A stretch of 64,000 nt of DNA from Gammaproteobacteria bacterium (GTDB taxonomy: Bacteria > Pseudomonadota > Gammaproteobacteria > Chromatiales > Chromatiaceae): positions 43,089 to 107,088 of the forward strand of contig JAABSM010000002.1 in NCBI GenBank assembly GCA_011390365.1. The letters are read 5' to 3'. The translations under genes were made by a program, and so were the position numbers. Below are positions 31,690 to 41,481 of this stretch, piece by piece (the stretch's first letter is position 1; the number at the start of each line of letters is the position of its first letter). Under the pieces are notes generated by a model, which was not told the DNA's origin, did no database searches, and worked only from the letters and a program-made list of their open reading frames with translations.

Positions 31690-32691
31690 ATGAGCGACGC
31701 CCGCTCCATCGCGGTGCTCGGCGCGGGATCCTGGGGGACCGCGCTGGCCCTGGTACTATCCCGCAATGGCGTGAAGACCCTGTTGTGGGGGCTTCCCGGC
31801 GAGATTCCCGCGCTGCTGGAAGAGCGAGAGAATCGGCGCTTCCTGCCCGGGATTCCCTTTCCGGAAACCCTGTATCCCACCAGTGACCTGGCGTTCGCCC
31901 TTGGCGAGGCGGAGGATATCCTGGTGGTGGTACCGAGCGTCGCCTTCTCCGAAACCCTCGCCAAGGTGGCGGACCTTGTTTCACCGGATCGACCGGTGGC
32001 CTGGGCTACAAAGGGGCTGAATCCGGTCGACGGGGCGCTGCTGGGAGAGGTGGCGCGCAAGCGGTTGGGGGATCGCGGACTGGCGGTGCTGTCGGGTCCG
32101 ACCTTCGCCATGGAGGTTGCCCAAGGCATGCCTACCGCGATTACCGTGGCGGCGAACGATGCCGGGTATGCCGAAAAACTGGCGGCCACCCTTCATTGCG
32201 AGGTCTTTCGCGCCTATACCTCGACGGACATGATCGGCGTTCAGGTGGGAGGCGCGGCGAAGAACGTCATGGCGATTGGCGCCGGCATCGCCGATGGCCT
32301 GGGGTTCGGGGCCAACGCCCGCGCCGCGTTGATAACCCGGGGACTGGCGGAGATCATTCGTCTCGGGCTGGCGTTGGGCGCCCAGCGGGAGACCTTCATG
32401 GGCCTGGCTGGGATGGGAGATCTGGTACTTACCTGCACCGACAATCAGTCGAGAAACCGGCGCATGGGCCTGGCACTGGCGCGCGGCCTGAGCATAGCGC
32501 AGGCAAGGCAGCAGATCGGCCAGGCGGTGGAGGGGCTGGATACCGCGGAGGTGCTCTACCGCCGCGGCCAGGCGTTGGGCGTGGAGATGCCGATCACCGA
32601 GCAGCTATACGACGTACTCCACAACGGTGTCGATGCACGAGAGGCGGTCATGCGCTTGTTGGAGCGGGCTCAGAAATCGGAAATACCCTAG
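31690..32691 (+). CDS. gpsA: glycerol-3-phosphate dehydrogenase [NAD(P)+]
   Basis: A 333-residue enzyme reducing dihydroxyacetone phosphate to sn-glycerol-3-phosphate for phospholipid synthesis. Rossmann motif VLGAGSWGTALA, then NRRFLPGIPFPE-type substrate region, GPTFAMEVAQGMPTA, and catalytic Lys in VGGAAKNVMAIGAGIADGL. NARAALITRGLAEIIRLG completes the signature. It directly follows secB. Confidence 0.97.
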   Translation: MSDARSIAVLGAGSWGTALALVLSRNGVKTLLWGLPGEIPALLEERENRRFLPGIPFPETLYPTSDLAFALGEAEDILVVVPSVAFSETLAKVADLVSPDRPVAWATKGLNPVDGALLGEVARKRLGDRGLAVLSGPTFAMEVAQGMPTAITVAANDAGYAEKLAATLHCEVFRAYTSTDMIGVQVGGAAKNVMAIGAGIADGLGFGANARAALITRGLAEIIRLGLALGAQRETFMGLAGMGDLVLTCTDNQSRNRRMGLALARGLSIAQARQQIGQAVEGLDTAEVLYRRGQALGVEMPITEQLYDVLHNGVDAREAVMRLLERAQKSEIP

Positions 32692-32769
32692 CACATCCGC
32701 GCTAAAAGTTTCATGGGATCTCTCACCGAGACGGAGAGATCATGGGGAAGGATTTCTCTGGGTGCTGCC
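32692..32769. other. convergent spacer with hairpin
   Basis: Between gpsA and the convergent lipoprotein gene. GATCTCTC (32717-32724) and GAGAGATC (32734-32741) form a perfect 8-bp stem with a 9-base loop. No T-run follows on either strand, so a Rho-independent terminator is uncertain. Confidence 0.45.
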
Positions 32770-33351
32770 CTAGTCGCCGGCAGGCCCGTTGGTTGCGTTG
32801 CCTGCCCCGTCATCCTGCTCCAGGGCGTCATGAAGCCCCATCAGCGCCTTCTGAGCGCCTTCGCGCGCGCCGTCCAGCGCCTTCTCCGCCCCCGCCCTTG
32901 CCGCGGCAACCGCTTGCTGAGTCTCCTCGGCGACCTTGCCGGCGAACTCATCGGCGCGTCGCTTGATGGTGTTGTTGATGGCGTCCCGCAGCCGCGCCCC
33001 GGTCACGGCGTCGTCTGCCATGGATATGCCAGAGGGGCGGGTGCGGTAGGTAGAGAGGGGGTCCGCCTGATGCATTACGTTCTCCTCCGGGATATGCTCC
33101 TTCTCGTAGGTGCAGGAGGCGGCTACGGGCGCGGGATCGGAAGCCACATAGCTAAGGCGCACCTCAAGATCGCTGAAGCGCCCATGGTGGGTCTCCACGC
33201 TCTGCCACTCCAGTGGCGTCCCGTTCCCCTCCAGGTCGGAGACGATCGCCTTGCACAGGCTGACGCGCACGTCCTCGCCGCTTCCGGAGCAGCCACCGAG
33301 CAGGGCGATCGACGAGATGATCAAAAACGTAGTGGGTCTTGGTGTCATCAT
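32770..33351 (-). CDS. lipoprotein of unknown function
   Basis: A 193-residue protein with tandem ATGs at 33351 and 33348 behind a GGAGA site. Lipobox LLGGC gives a lipidated N-terminus. The N-terminal half contains two further Cys (SLCKAIVSDL and AASCTYEKE) that could form a disulfide. The C-terminal half is an Ala-rich amphipathic helix (ETQQAVAAARAGAEKALDGA) ending in an acidic, Gly-rich tail. I recognise no family. It lies 15 bp behind the thioesterase gene on the same strand. Confidence 0.7.
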   Translation of the reverse strand: MMTPRPTTFLIISSIALLGGCSGSGEDVRVSLCKAIVSDLEGNGTPLEWQSVETHHGRFSDLEVRLSYVASDPAPVAASCTYEKEHIPEENVMHQADPLSTYRTRPSGISMADDAVTGARLRDAINNTIKRRADEFAGKVAEETQQAVAAARAGAEKALDGAREGAQKALMGLHDALEQDDGAGNATNGPAGD

Positions 33352-33366
33352 GGTTTCTCCGGACGT

Positions 33367-33735
33367 TTAACTGGCGGCCTGGGGATGGATCGGCGCGCTA
33401 TGCCCCTCGCCATCCACGCACACGAAACGGATGTGGGTAGAGAAGATGCGCTCTTCGTCTCCGGTCTCGATATTCTCGCGAAACACCGTCACCTCGTACT
33501 GAATCGATGTGCGTCCCTTTTCCGATTCCCGAATGTCGAAAATGAGGATATTGCCCAGGTCCGCGCCCTTCTTGAAGACCGCCCGGTCCATGGCGATGGT
33601 GACGAACTTGCGACCGGGGTACTCCTGGGTGGCCGTGACCCAGGAGAATTCGTCAACCCAGCTGAGTAAATGGCCGCCAAAGAGGTAACCATAGTGGTTG
33701 AGATCGCCTGGCATGACAAGTTTGTGGTGGCGCAT
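33367..33735 (-). CDS. acyl-CoA thioesterase, hotdog fold
   Basis: A 122-residue YciA/BFIT-type thioesterase that hydrolyses acyl-CoA. ATG 33733-33735 is preferred to an in-frame TTG at 33745. The active-site region HKLVMPGDLNHYGYLFGG, then HLLSWVDEFSWV, has the conserved Asn/Gly pattern with the Asp of WVDE. VTIAMDRAVFKKGADLGNIL is typical of the family. The protein is shorter than some relatives but complete. The promoter must lie between it and the tRNA terminator, an unusually tight 30 bp, so readthrough from the tRNA genes is possible. Confidence 0.88.
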   Translation of the reverse strand: MRHHKLVMPGDLNHYGYLFGGHLLSWVDEFSWVTATQEYPGRKFVTIAMDRAVFKKGADLGNILIFDIRESEKGRTSIQYEVTVFRENIETGDEERIFSTHIRFVCVDGEGHSAPIHPQAAS

Positions 33736-33765
33736 GGTCCCGGACAACAGGGTACTATTGACGGC

Positions 33766-33798
33766 AAAAAAAAAGCGGTTACTAGGCGTAACCGCTTT
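33766..33798 (-). terminator. Rho-independent terminator after tRNA-Glu
   Basis: On the minus strand AAAGCGGTTAC pairs with GTAACCGCTTT around a short loop (GCCTA), followed by an unbroken T run (A-run at 33766-33774 on the plus strand). It lies 7 bp downstream of the tRNA-Glu 3' end. One of the clearest terminators in the window. Confidence 0.9.
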
Positions 33799-33804
33799 GG
33801 ATAT

Positions 33805-33880
33805 TGGCGTCCCCTAGGGGAGTCGAACCCCTGTCGCCGCCGTGAAAGGGCGGTGTCCTAGGCCTCTAGACGAAGGGGAC
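33805..33880 (-). tRNA. tRNA-Glu (UUC)
   Basis: A 76-nt cloverleaf on the minus strand: acceptor GTCCCCT / AGGGGAC, anticodon stem CCGCC / GGCGG with loop CTTTCAC giving anticodon TTC, T loop TTCGACT, and an encoded CCA end. Followed by a strong terminator and preceded by tRNA-Ala in the same direction. Confidence 0.97.
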
Positions 33881-33930
33881 GTCGTTCGGTATATCGCCCC
33901 GATCCTTCGTCCATCGGTCGCGATTCTGTT

Positions 33931-34006
33931 TGGTGGAGCCAGGCGGGATCGAACCGCCGACCTCAACACTGCCAGTGTTGCGCTCTCCCAGCTGAGCTAT
34001 GGCCCC
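33931..34006 (-). tRNA. tRNA-Ala (GGC)
   Basis: A 76-nt cloverleaf on the minus strand: acceptor GGGGCCA / TGGCTCC, D loop AGCTGGGAG, anticodon loop CTGGCAG giving GGC, T loop TTCGATC and encoded CCA. The G3-T70 type wobble usual for alanine identity fits the acceptor stem. It lies 50 bp upstream of tRNA-Glu and probably in one transcript. Confidence 0.96.
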
Positions 34007-34061
34007 GTTCAAGAGCTGCGCATTCTAGACGGCACGGGGATATCTGTCAAGGCAGCTGAAG

Positions 34062-34091
34062 AAAAAATTTCGCCGCCCAGGATGGGCGGCG
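34062..34091 (-). terminator. Rho-independent terminator after guaB
   Basis: On the minus strand a perfect 9-bp GC stem (CGCCGCCCA / TGGGCGGCG, 34071-34091) with a 3-base loop is followed by AAATTTTTTC. It starts about 12 bp past the guaB stop codon and separates guaB from the tRNA genes. Confidence 0.85.
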
Positions 34092-34102
34092 GAACCGCTG
34101 GC

Positions 34103-35566
34103 TCAGTCGCGGCGATAGTTGGGCGCTTCCTTGGTGATGGTGACGTCATGCACATGGGATTCGGTCATCCCGGCGTTGGTAACCCGCACGAAGACGGGCC
34201 TGGTGCGCATCTGTTCAAGGTCGGCGCAGCCGGTGTAGCCCATGCTGGAGCGCAGCCCCCCCATCAGCTGGTGGATGATGTTGAGCAGGCTGCCCTTGTA
34301 GGGCACCCGGCCCTCAATGCCCTCGGGCACCAGTTTTTCCGCCTCGGTACTCTCCTGGAAGTAGCGGTCGCTGGAGCCCTGGCTGCCGGACATGGCCCCC
34401 AGCGAGCCCATGCCGCGATAGGACTTGTAGGAGCGTCCGTGAAAGATCTCCACCTCGCCTGGGGATTCGTCGGTACCGGCGAACATGCTGCCGATCATTA
34501 CCGAATAGGCCCCGGCGGCGATCACCTTGGCGACATCACCGGAGTAGCGCAGTCCGCCGTCGCCGATCAGCGGGATGCCGGTCCCTTCCAGCGCCTTGGC
34601 GACGTTGGCGACCGCGCTGATCTGGGGTACGCCGACGCCGGAGACGATGCGGGTGGTGCAGATGGAGCCCGGGCCTATGCCTACCTTGACCGCGTCCGCG
34701 CCGGCATCCTTCAGCGCCAGCGCCGCCTCGGCGGTGGCGATATTGCCGCCGATCACCTGTACCTCGGGAAAGTTCTTCTTGACCCAGGCGACCCGGTCGA
34801 GCACGCCCTGGGAGTGGCCATGGGCGGTGTCGACCACGATCACGTCCACCCCCGCCTCGACCAGCGCGGCGACCCGTTCCTCGGTGCCGCCGCCGGTCCC
34901 CACCGCCGCGCCGACGCGCAGCCGTTCAGCGTCATCGCGGCAGGCGTTGGGATAGTCCTTCGCCTTCTGGATGTCCTTTACCGTGATCATGCCCCGCAGC
35001 TCGAAGCTGTCATTGACCACCAACACTTTCTCGATGCGGTGCTTGTGCAGCAACTGGGTGACCTCGTCGCGACTGGCGCCTTCCTTGACGGTGACCAGTT
35101 TGTCCTGACGCGTCATGATGTTGCGCACCGGGTCGCTGGTACGGGTCTCGAAGCGCAGGTCACGGCTAGTGACGATCCCCACCAGCTTGCCGCCGTCGGT
35201 GACCGGCACGCCGGAGATGTTGTGGGCGCGGGTGATCTCAAGCACCTCCGCGATGCTGGTTGTCGGCGATACAGTTACCGGCTCGCGAATGACGCCGGAC
35301 TCGTATTTCTTTACGATACGTACCTCGCGCGCCTGTTCCTCCGGGGTCATGTTCTTATGGATGATGCCGATGCCCCCTTCTAGCGCGAGGGTAATCGCCA
35401 GGCGGCTCTCGGTGACGGTATCCATGGCCGCCGAGATAAACGGAATGTTCAGGGTGATATCACGAGTGAGACGGGTGGTAAGATCGACATCCTTGGGCAG
35501 CACCGTGGAGTGGGCGGGGACCAACAGGACATCATCGAATGTGAGAGCTTCCTCAAGGAGACGCAT
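34103..35566 (-). CDS. guaB: IMP dehydrogenase
   Basis: A 487-residue enzyme oxidising IMP to XMP, the committed step to GMP. Order: N-terminal barrel segment ([20 protein letters not shown]), tandem CBS domains (about 95-205), then the catalytic barrel with [10 protein letters not shown], the Cys loop [19 protein letters not shown], the flap region and [10 protein letters not shown]. Full length. guaA, often downstream, is not present; a terminator follows directly. Divergent from xseA. Confidence 0.98.
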   Translation of the reverse strand: MRLLEEALTFDDVLLVPAHSTVLPKDVDLTTRLTRDITLNIPFISAAMDTVTESRLAITLALEGGIGIIHKNMTPEEQAREVRIVKKYESGVIREPVTVSPTTSIAEVLEITRAHNISGVPVTDGGKLVGIVTSRDLRFETRTSDPVRNIMTRQDKLVTVKEGASRDEVTQLLHKHRIEKVLVVNDSFELRGMITVKDIQKAKDYPNACRDDAERLRVGAAVGTGGGTEERVAALVEAGVDVIVVDTAHGHSQGVLDRVAWVKKNFPEVQVIGGNIATAEAALALKDAGADAVKVGIGPGSICTTRIVSGVGVPQISAVANVAKALEGTGIPLIGDGGLRYSGDVAKVIAAGAYSVMIGSMFAGTDESPGEVEIFHGRSYKSYRGMGSLGAMSGSQGSSDRYFQESTEAEKLVPEGIEGRVPYKGSLLNIIHQLMGGLRSSMGYTGCADLEQMRTRPVFVRVTNAGMTESHVHDVTITKEAPNYRRD

Positions 35567-35776
35567 GGCAGGGCTTCCGTTAGGTTCTTGGGTTGGCGAG
35601 GCGCGGGCAGGGCGGGCCGATGACGCGGCCGCGCGACGCCCGGATTGGCGATGCTGGCCGGGGTCTGCGGCTCGCTCGCTGGCGGCGCCCCTGAAAAACA
35701 GTCGATTATAGAATCCGGGAGGCGTCCCGGTAAACCTTCGCGGGGCAACCGGCCTGCCCCTTGCATGGAATGTGCG

Positions 35777-37159
35777 ATGGACAATGGCATGAGCGACGAG
35801 TTCCCGAACACGGCCAGTCAGCGCGAGATCTACAGCGTCTCCAGGCTCAACGCCGAGGTGCGCGCGGTGCTTGGCGGCAGTTTCCCGCTACTGTGGGTGG
35901 AGGGTGAGATCTCCAATCTCGCCAGCCCCCGCTCCGGACATCTCTATTTTACCCTGAAAGACGCCAATGCCCAGGTACGCTGCGCCATGTTCCGCATGCG
36001 TCGCCAGCTGCTGCGCTTCGTCCCCGACAATGGCGCGCGGGTGCTGGTGCGCGCCCGGGTCAACCTGTATGAACCCAGAGGCGATTTCCAGCTTACGGTG
36101 GAGGGCATGGAGCCCGCCGGCGACGGCGCCCTGCGTCAGGCGTTCGAGGCGCTCAAGGCCAAGTTGGCGGCGGAGGGACTGTTCAGCGCCGAGCGCAAAC
36201 AACCGCTCCCCGCCTTCGTGCGGCAATTGGGGGTGATCACCTCGCCCAGCGGGGCGGCGATTCGAGATGTCCTCAGCGTGCTGGGGCGACGCTTTGCGGC
36301 GATGCCGGTGGTCATCTATCCGGTGGCGGTACAGGGGGCGAACGCCGCCGCCGAGATCGCGGCGATGCTGCGCCAGGCGGATCGGCGCGGCGAGTGCGAC
36401 CTGCTGATTCTGACCCGCGGCGGCGGATCCCTGGAGGACCTGCAAGCCTTCAACGAGGAGCCGGTGGCGAGAGCGATCGCCGAGGCGCGCACGCCGATCA
36501 TCTCCGCGGTGGGCCATGAGATCGACTTTACCATCGCCGATTTCGTCGCCGACATGCGCGCCGCCACCCCATCCGCCGCCGCCGAGGCGGCGAGTCCCGA
36601 TGGTGAGGCGCTGCGGCGGCGTGTCGATGACTTGGGGCGCCAGCTGGCGGGGGCGATGGCCGGGCGTCATCAACGGCTCGCCGGGCGGGTCGAGGAGCTG
36701 CGCCGGCGGCTGTTCTTGCAGCACCCGGCGCAACGCTTGCAGCAGCGACAGCAGCGGGTCGATGAGCTGGAGGCGCGGTTGCGGCGGGCCATGGCGGGGC
36801 AAGTGGGACAGCGCCGCCAACGACTGGATGCCGCCGCCCGCCGGGTCGCCCTGGACGCCCCCCGCCGCCAGCTCGCCCAGAGTCGGCGGCAGGTGGCGGA
36901 TCTACGCCAGCGAATCGGGCGGGCGATGTCCCGGACCCTGGTAACCAGCCGTGAACGTTTGCAGGCGAAGGGGCGGGAGCTGCATGCGGTGAGCCCGTTG
37001 GCGACCCTTGATCGCGGTTACTCCATCACCCGGCGCGAGGGCGATGAACGGATCCTGCGCAGCGTCGTCGATATCCGCCCCGGCGAGCGCCTGCGCACCC
37101 GCCTTGGCGATGGCGAGGTGGTGTCGCGGGTGGAAAAGAAAATCGGCGACGAATCGTGA
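35777..37159 (+). CDS. xseA: exodeoxyribonuclease VII large subunit
   Basis: A 460-residue subunit of the single-strand-specific nuclease. Starts at ATG 35777 or 35789 are both possible; the frame continues upstream but through non-coding-like sequence. An N-terminal OB fold ([29 protein letters not shown], split by family variation) is followed by the catalytic region ([60 protein letters not shown]). A long Arg/Gln-rich coiled coil makes up the rest. xseB is not adjacent. Divergently transcribed from guaB. Confidence 0.95.
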   Translation: MDNGMSDEFPNTASQREIYSVSRLNAEVRAVLGGSFPLLWVEGEISNLASPRSGHLYFTLKDANAQVRCAMFRMRRQLLRFVPDNGARVLVRARVNLYEPRGDFQLTVEGMEPAGDGALRQAFEALKAKLAAEGLFSAERKQPLPAFVRQLGVITSPSGAAIRDVLSVLGRRFAAMPVVIYPVAVQGANAAAEIAAMLRQADRRGECDLLILTRGGGSLEDLQAFNEEPVARAIAEARTPIISAVGHEIDFTIADFVADMRAATPSAAAEAASPDGEALRRRVDDLGRQLAGAMAGRHQRLAGRVEELRRRLFLQHPAQRLQQRQQRVDELEARLRRAMAGQVGQRRQRLDAAARRVALDAPRRQLAQSRRQVADLRQRIGRAMSRTLVTSRERLQAKGRELHAVSPLATLDRGYSITRREGDERILRSVVDIRPGERLRTRLGDGEVVSRVEKKIGDES

Positions 37160-37318
37160 CTTGAGTCACAATCGCCCCTATGTGTGCCAGAGCGGGCCAG
37201 TGATTGAACGGGAGAGGCCGCCGCGCATGGCGTTCGGGGTCGAGAGCGGTCGCGATGGGGCCGCGGTGGCCGCAAGGCGCCGGGGCGGCAGGGATGCTTT
37301 GTCGGGGAATAGGCGAAT

Positions 37319-40300
37319 ATGACGCGGATTCGATGGTGTGGTGGGATCGCCTTGGGGGCATGGGCGGGGGTATGGGCGCTGTTGGCCGTCCCGAGCGCCG
37401 TTGTCGCCCTGACCCTTGAGCTGACGCATCAGGAGCGGGCCTGGATCCAACAACACCCCGAGATCCGCGTGCGGGTGAGTGACTTTCCGCCCTTTCACTT
37501 CGTCGAACAGGGGAGGCCCCAGGGCATCTCCGTGGACATGATGGGTGAGATCGCCGAGGCGGCGGGTTTTCGGCTGCGGTTCATCCCCCACTACGATTGG
37601 GACGAGGCGCTGACCGCGATCCGCGAACACCGGGATTTCGATCTCCTGCTCACCGCCAAGCGCACCCCCGAACGCAGTCGCGACATGAACTTCACCCGTG
37701 ACTACCTCAATCTTCCATGGGTGGTGTTTACCCGGGACGATGCCCCCTTCGTCTCCAGCGCCGAGGATCTCGCCGGCTGGCGGGTAGCGGTGGAGGAGGG
37801 GTATGTGATGCACGACCTGCTGGCGCAACGGGTCCCGGACGCCCAATTGATCCCCGTCGCCGGATTGGCGCTGGAGGCCCTGAGCCGGCTCTCCGCGGGC
37901 GAGGCGGATGCCTACGTCGGCAATCTGACCGTCGGCAGCTATCTGATCGGTCAGTTCGGTTTTACCAATATCAAGGTCGCCGCCCCCGCCGGTTTCGGCA
38001 GTCACGATCAGGCGATGGCGGTGCGTAACGACTGGCCGGAGTTGGTGTCGATTCTCGACAAGGGCCTGCAGGGCATTTCCCCCGCCGAGCGCAATCGGAT
38101 CTTTCAGCGCTGGCTGTCGGTAAGCGTTGAATATGGCCTGGAGTGGCGCACCGTCGCCTACTGGGCGGCCCTGATCCTGCTGCCGCTGCTCTTTTCTCTT
38201 GCCATTTTCGTGGTCTGGAGCAGCCGCCTGCGGCGCGAGGCGGCACAGCGCCGCAAGGTCGAGAAGGCCCTTCAGCAGAGCGAGGAGCGCTATCGCGACC
38301 TCTTTTCCAACATGCGCAGCGGGGTCGCGGTCTACGAACCGGACGGGGATGGCTTTCGCTTCGTCGACTTCAACCGGGCCGCCGAGCGCATCAATGAAAC
38401 CACCGCCTCCGAAGTGTTGGGGCGCAGGGTGGAGGAGCGGTTTCCCCAGGTTGAATCCTTCGGCCTGCTGGAGGTATTTCGGCAGGTCCACCAAAGCGGC
38501 GAACCCCGGGAGTTGCCGGTTACCGTCTATCAGGATGAGCGGCTGGAAAAATGGATCGAGAACTATGTCTACCGGCTCTCCGACGGCTGCGTGGTGGCGA
38601 TTCACGACGACCTCACCGAGATACGCCGCGCCGAACAGGAGTTGCAGCGCAGCAGTGAGAGCCTGCGTCGCGCCCAGGCCATCGCCCATATCGGCAACTG
38701 GGACTGGAACATTCGCACCGGAGGGCTGCGCTGGAGCGACGAGATCTATCGCATCTTCGGCCTCGAACCGCAGCAGTTCGCGGCGACCTACGAGGCGTTC
38801 CTCGATCATGTGCATCCCGAGGATCGCCGACGCCTCGCCGAGGCGGTGGAGCGCGCGGTAGCCGATCCGGGTGAAGTCTATCGTATCGAGCATCGGGTGC
38901 TGCGCCCCAGCGGCGAGGTGCGGGAGGTGGTGGAGGTAGGCGACGTCTACCGCGATGACAGCGGCAAGGGGATCTACATGACCGGTACGGTGCGGGATAT
39001 CACCGAGCAGAAGCGCATCGAAGAGAATCTGCGGCTGGCGCAAAAGGTCATTCAGAGCGCCGGCGAGGCGATCCTCATCACTGACGCCGCGAGTAACATC
39101 ATCGACGTCAATCCCGCCTACGAGCGGATCATGGGGTACCATCGCGACGAGATCATCGGCAAAAACCCCCGCTTCGTCAGCTCGGGACGCCATGGCCCCG
39201 AATTCTATCGCGATATGTGGGGCAAGTTGAGCGCCGCTGGCTTCTGGGAAGGCGAGGTGTGGGATCGACGCAAGGATGGCGAGGTCTTTCCCCAGTGGCT
39301 CACCATCAACGCCATCCACAACGAGGAGGGCAAGGTGTCCCATTATGTGGGCATGTTTCTCGACATCAGCCGGCAGAAGGCGACCGAGGAGAAGCTGGAG
39401 GAGCTGGCCTTCTACGACCCCCTCACCGGCCTCCCCAATCGCACCCTGAGCCTCAATCGCCTGCGCCATGGGATCAAGGTGTGTCATCGCAAGGGCTGCC
39501 GTCTGGCGCTGCTGTTCATCGACCTGGATCGCTTCAAGGGGGTCAACGACACCCTCGGCCACGCCGCCGGCGATGAGCTGCTCCAGCAACTGGCGGGCCG
39601 GCTCAAGAGCGAACTGCGCGAGATGGACACGGTGGCGCGCCTGGGCGGCGATGAATTCACCATCCTCATCAGCGATCTCGACTCCCCGGATGAACTCTCG
39701 CCGCTGGCGGACAAGTTGATCGCTCGCATCCGTGAGCCGGTGATGGTGCGGGGCAGGCTCGTCCACGTCGGCGCCAGCATCGGCATCGCCGTCTACCCGG
39801 ATGACGCCCAGGACGCGGGCAATCTGCTCAAGTACGCCGATATGGCGATGTACCAGGCCAAGGAGGCGGGGCGCAACACCTACAAGTACTTCTCGCCGGT
39901 GATTCAATCACGGGTGCAGGATCGGGTCGCCCTGGAAGAGGACCTGCACGAGGCGCTGGAGCATGGCTGGTTCGATCTCTTCTATCAGCCCAAGGTGCAA
40001 CTGGAGCAGCGGAAGATCATCGGCGCCGAGGCGCTGGTGCGCTGGATGCATCCTCAGCGCGGCATGGTGGGCCCGGACCAGTTCATCCCGCTGGCGGAGG
40101 AGACCGGCCTCATCATGCAGCTGGGTGAACTGGTGTTGCGCAAGGCCTGCATCAAGGGCGCGCAGTGGGCGCGCCGCGGCTGCGAACCGTTTCGCATCGC
40201 CGTCAACCTCTCGGCGCGTCAGTTCCATGCCGACGATATCGTCGAGATGGTGCGCGACACCCTGGAGCGCAGCGGGCTGCCGCCGGAGCGACTGGAGCTG

Positions 40301-40690
40301 GAGATCACCGAATCCGCGGTGATGGTCAATGTGGAAGAGGCGATCGGCATCATGCGCGGGCTGCGCGAGCTGGGGGTCTCCCTCGCCATCGATGACTTCG
40401 GTACCGGCTACTCCTCCCTCAACTATCTCAAACGCTTCCCCATCAACACCCTGAAGATCGACAAATCCTTCGTCCTCGACCTGCACCGGGACGGCGGCGA
40501 CGCCGCCATCGTCGCCGCGGTCATCTCCCTGGCCAGCAGCCTCGGGCTCAACGTCATCGCCGAAGGCATCGAGAACGAGGCGCAGCTGGCGTTTCTGATC
40601 GAGCGAAAGTGTCGCGAAGGCCAGGGCTACCTGCTCGGCAAGCCGATGCCGGAACGGGAGTTCGAGGCGCTCTGCGGGCTCTCGGCGTAG
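37319..40690 (+). CDS. periplasmic SBP-like sensor with PAS, GGDEF and EAL domains
   Basis: A 1123-residue membrane protein for c-di-GMP turnover. Signal or first helix at 1-30; a family-3 solute-binding-like domain outside (about 35-265, PEIRVRVSDFPPFHFVEQGR); a membrane helix near 275-300; three PAS/PAC units (about 320-700); GGDEF with intact GGDEF at 776-780 and the inhibitory RxxD site REMD at 767-770; then EAL with E904-A905-L906, DDFGTGYSSLNYL and KIDKSFV. Both catalytic motif sets look functional, so the protein could switch between synthesis and degradation. The extracellular ligand is unknown, possibly an amino acid. Its 3' end overlaps the convergent glycosyltransferase gene by 64 bp. 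Confidence 0.93.
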   Translation: MTRIRWCGGIALGAWAGVWALLAVPSAVVALTLELTHQERAWIQQHPEIRVRVSDFPPFHFVEQGRPQGISVDMMGEIAEAAGFRLRFIPHYDWDEALTAIREHRDFDLLLTAKRTPERSRDMNFTRDYLNLPWVVFTRDDAPFVSSAEDLAGWRVAVEEGYVMHDLLAQRVPDAQLIPVAGLALEALSRLSAGEADAYVGNLTVGSYLIGQFGFTNIKVAAPAGFGSHDQAMAVRNDWPELVSILDKGLQGISPAERNRIFQRWLSVSVEYGLEWRTVAYWAALILLPLLFSLAIFVVWSSRLRREAAQRRKVEKALQQSEERYRDLFSNMRSGVAVYEPDGDGFRFVDFNRAAERINETTASEVLGRRVEERFPQVESFGLLEVFRQVHQSGEPRELPVTVYQDERLEKWIENYVYRLSDGCVVAIHDDLTEIRRAEQELQRSSESLRRAQAIAHIGNWDWNIRTGGLRWSDEIYRIFGLEPQQFAATYEAFLDHVHPEDRRRLAEAVERAVADPGEVYRIEHRVLRPSGEVREVVEVGDVYRDDSGKGIYMTGTVRDITEQKRIEENLRLAQKVIQSAGEAILITDAASNIIDVNPAYERIMGYHRDEIIGKNPRFVSSGRHGPEFYRDMWGKLSAAGFWEGEVWDRRKDGEVFPQWLTINAIHNEEGKVSHYVGMFLDISRQKATEEKLEELAFYDPLTGLPNRTLSLNRLRHGIKVCHRKGCRLALLFIDLDRFKGVNDTLGHAAGDELLQQLAGRLKSELREMDTVARLGGDEFTILISDLDSPDELSPLADKLIARIREPVMVRGRLVHVGASIGIAVYPDDAQDAGNLLKYADMAMYQAKEAGRNTYKYFSPVIQSRVQDRVALEEDLHEALEHGWFDLFYQPKVQLEQRKIIGAEALVRWMHPQRGMVGPDQFIPLAEETGLIMQLGELVLRKACIKGAQWARRGCEPFRIAVNLSARQFHADDIVEMVRDTLERSGLPPERLELEITESAVMVNVEEAIGIMRGLRELGVSLAIDDFGTGYSSLNYLKRFPINTLKIDKSFVLDLHRDGGDAAIVAAVISLASSLGLNVIAEGIENEAQLAFLIERKCREGQGYLLGKPMPEREFEALCGLSA

Positions 40691-41481
40691 CCGCGCGCCG
40701 CGCGAATGCAATCGGGATCGCCCAGGCGCTGCGCCAGCAGACGCCGGTTTTCGGCATGACGATCCCGGGGATTGGCGGGGTGCCAGAGGTGAAACACCGG
40801 CGTCGCGAAGCGGCCCTCGCGGCGTCGCAGGCCCTGATGAATCAGGCGGATCACCAGATCCGAATCCTCAAAGCCCCAGCCCTGAAAGAGCTCGTCAAAG
40901 CCGTTGACCGCGATCAGGTCTCGCTTCCAGAGTCCGAGATTGCAGGACTGGGCGTTGCGCCAGCGCCGGCTGTCGCCGATCCCCGCCAGCCAGACGGGCA
41001 GGGGCAGCAGCGGCAGGAGCTTGTTGCAATCCCCTCGCAGCCGCCAGCCAAGCGCCTGGGTCAGAGTCGTGTCGTGGACCGGCGTCCCGTTGGCGAGCAG
41101 CTCTTCGCTAAGGGGGCGGGATAGCAGGATACGGCTGCCGGGGACGAAGCGCCCCGGCGTCGCCAGCCGGCGATGGGCGGCGACGAAATCCCGCCGCGGC
41201 ACGCAGTCGCCATCGAGAAAGACCAGATACTCCCCCGCCGCCATCACCGCCCCGCGATTGCGAATCGCCGCCGCGCGAAAGCCCCGGTCCTCATGCCAGC
41301 AATGGCGCAGGGACACCGGCGAAACACTACGCAATGCCGCGATCGCGCGCGCGGTCTCCGGCCCCGAACCATCATCGGCGACGATGATCTCGAACCCCCG
41401 TTCGGTCTGATCGAACAACGCCCGCAGCGTCGCCGACAGGGCGTCGATGCGGTTGTAGGTGGTGACGATGAGGGACAGCAC
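40627..41481 (-). CDS. glycosyltransferase family 2 (GT-A)
   Basis: A 284-residue cytoplasmic glycosyltransferase with GTG start behind GAGGAAAA. Motifs: LSLIVTTYNRIDALSATL, VADDGSGPETA (nucleotide-binding Asp), the DxD-type FLDGDCVPRRDF and WGFEDSDLVIRL (ED catalytic region). A C-terminal tail rich in Ser/Arg runs into the convergent GGDEF-EAL gene. It is of the type used for LPS core or capsule sugars. The acceptor cannot be told from sequence. Confidence 0.9.
   Translation of the reverse strand: MLSLIVTTYNRIDALSATLRALFDQTERGFEIIVADDGSGPETARAIAALRSVSPVSLRHCWHEDRGFRAAAIRNRGAVMAAGEYLVFLDGDCVPRRDFVAAHRRLATPGRFVPGSRILLSRPLSEELLANGTPVHDTTLTQALGWRLRGDCNKLLPLLPLPVWLAGIGDSRRWRNAQSCNLGLWKRDLIAVNGFDELFQGWGFEDSDLVIRLIHQGLRRREGRFATPVFHLWHPANPRDRHAENRRLLAQRLGDPDCIRAARGYAESPQSASNSRSGIGLPSR

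Noticed and set aside
33842-35383. 513-codon plus-strand frame across the tRNAs and guaB
   Set aside because: Runs through two tRNA genes and antisense to guaB.
36000-36820. Plasmid or phage origin, integrase or attachment site near the tRNA genes
   Set aside because: No integrase, no repeated tRNA 3' end, and the flanking genes are ordinary housekeeping genes.
37178-39907. 909-codon minus-strand frame opposite the GGDEF-EAL gene
   Set aside because: Composition and position are those of a shadow frame.
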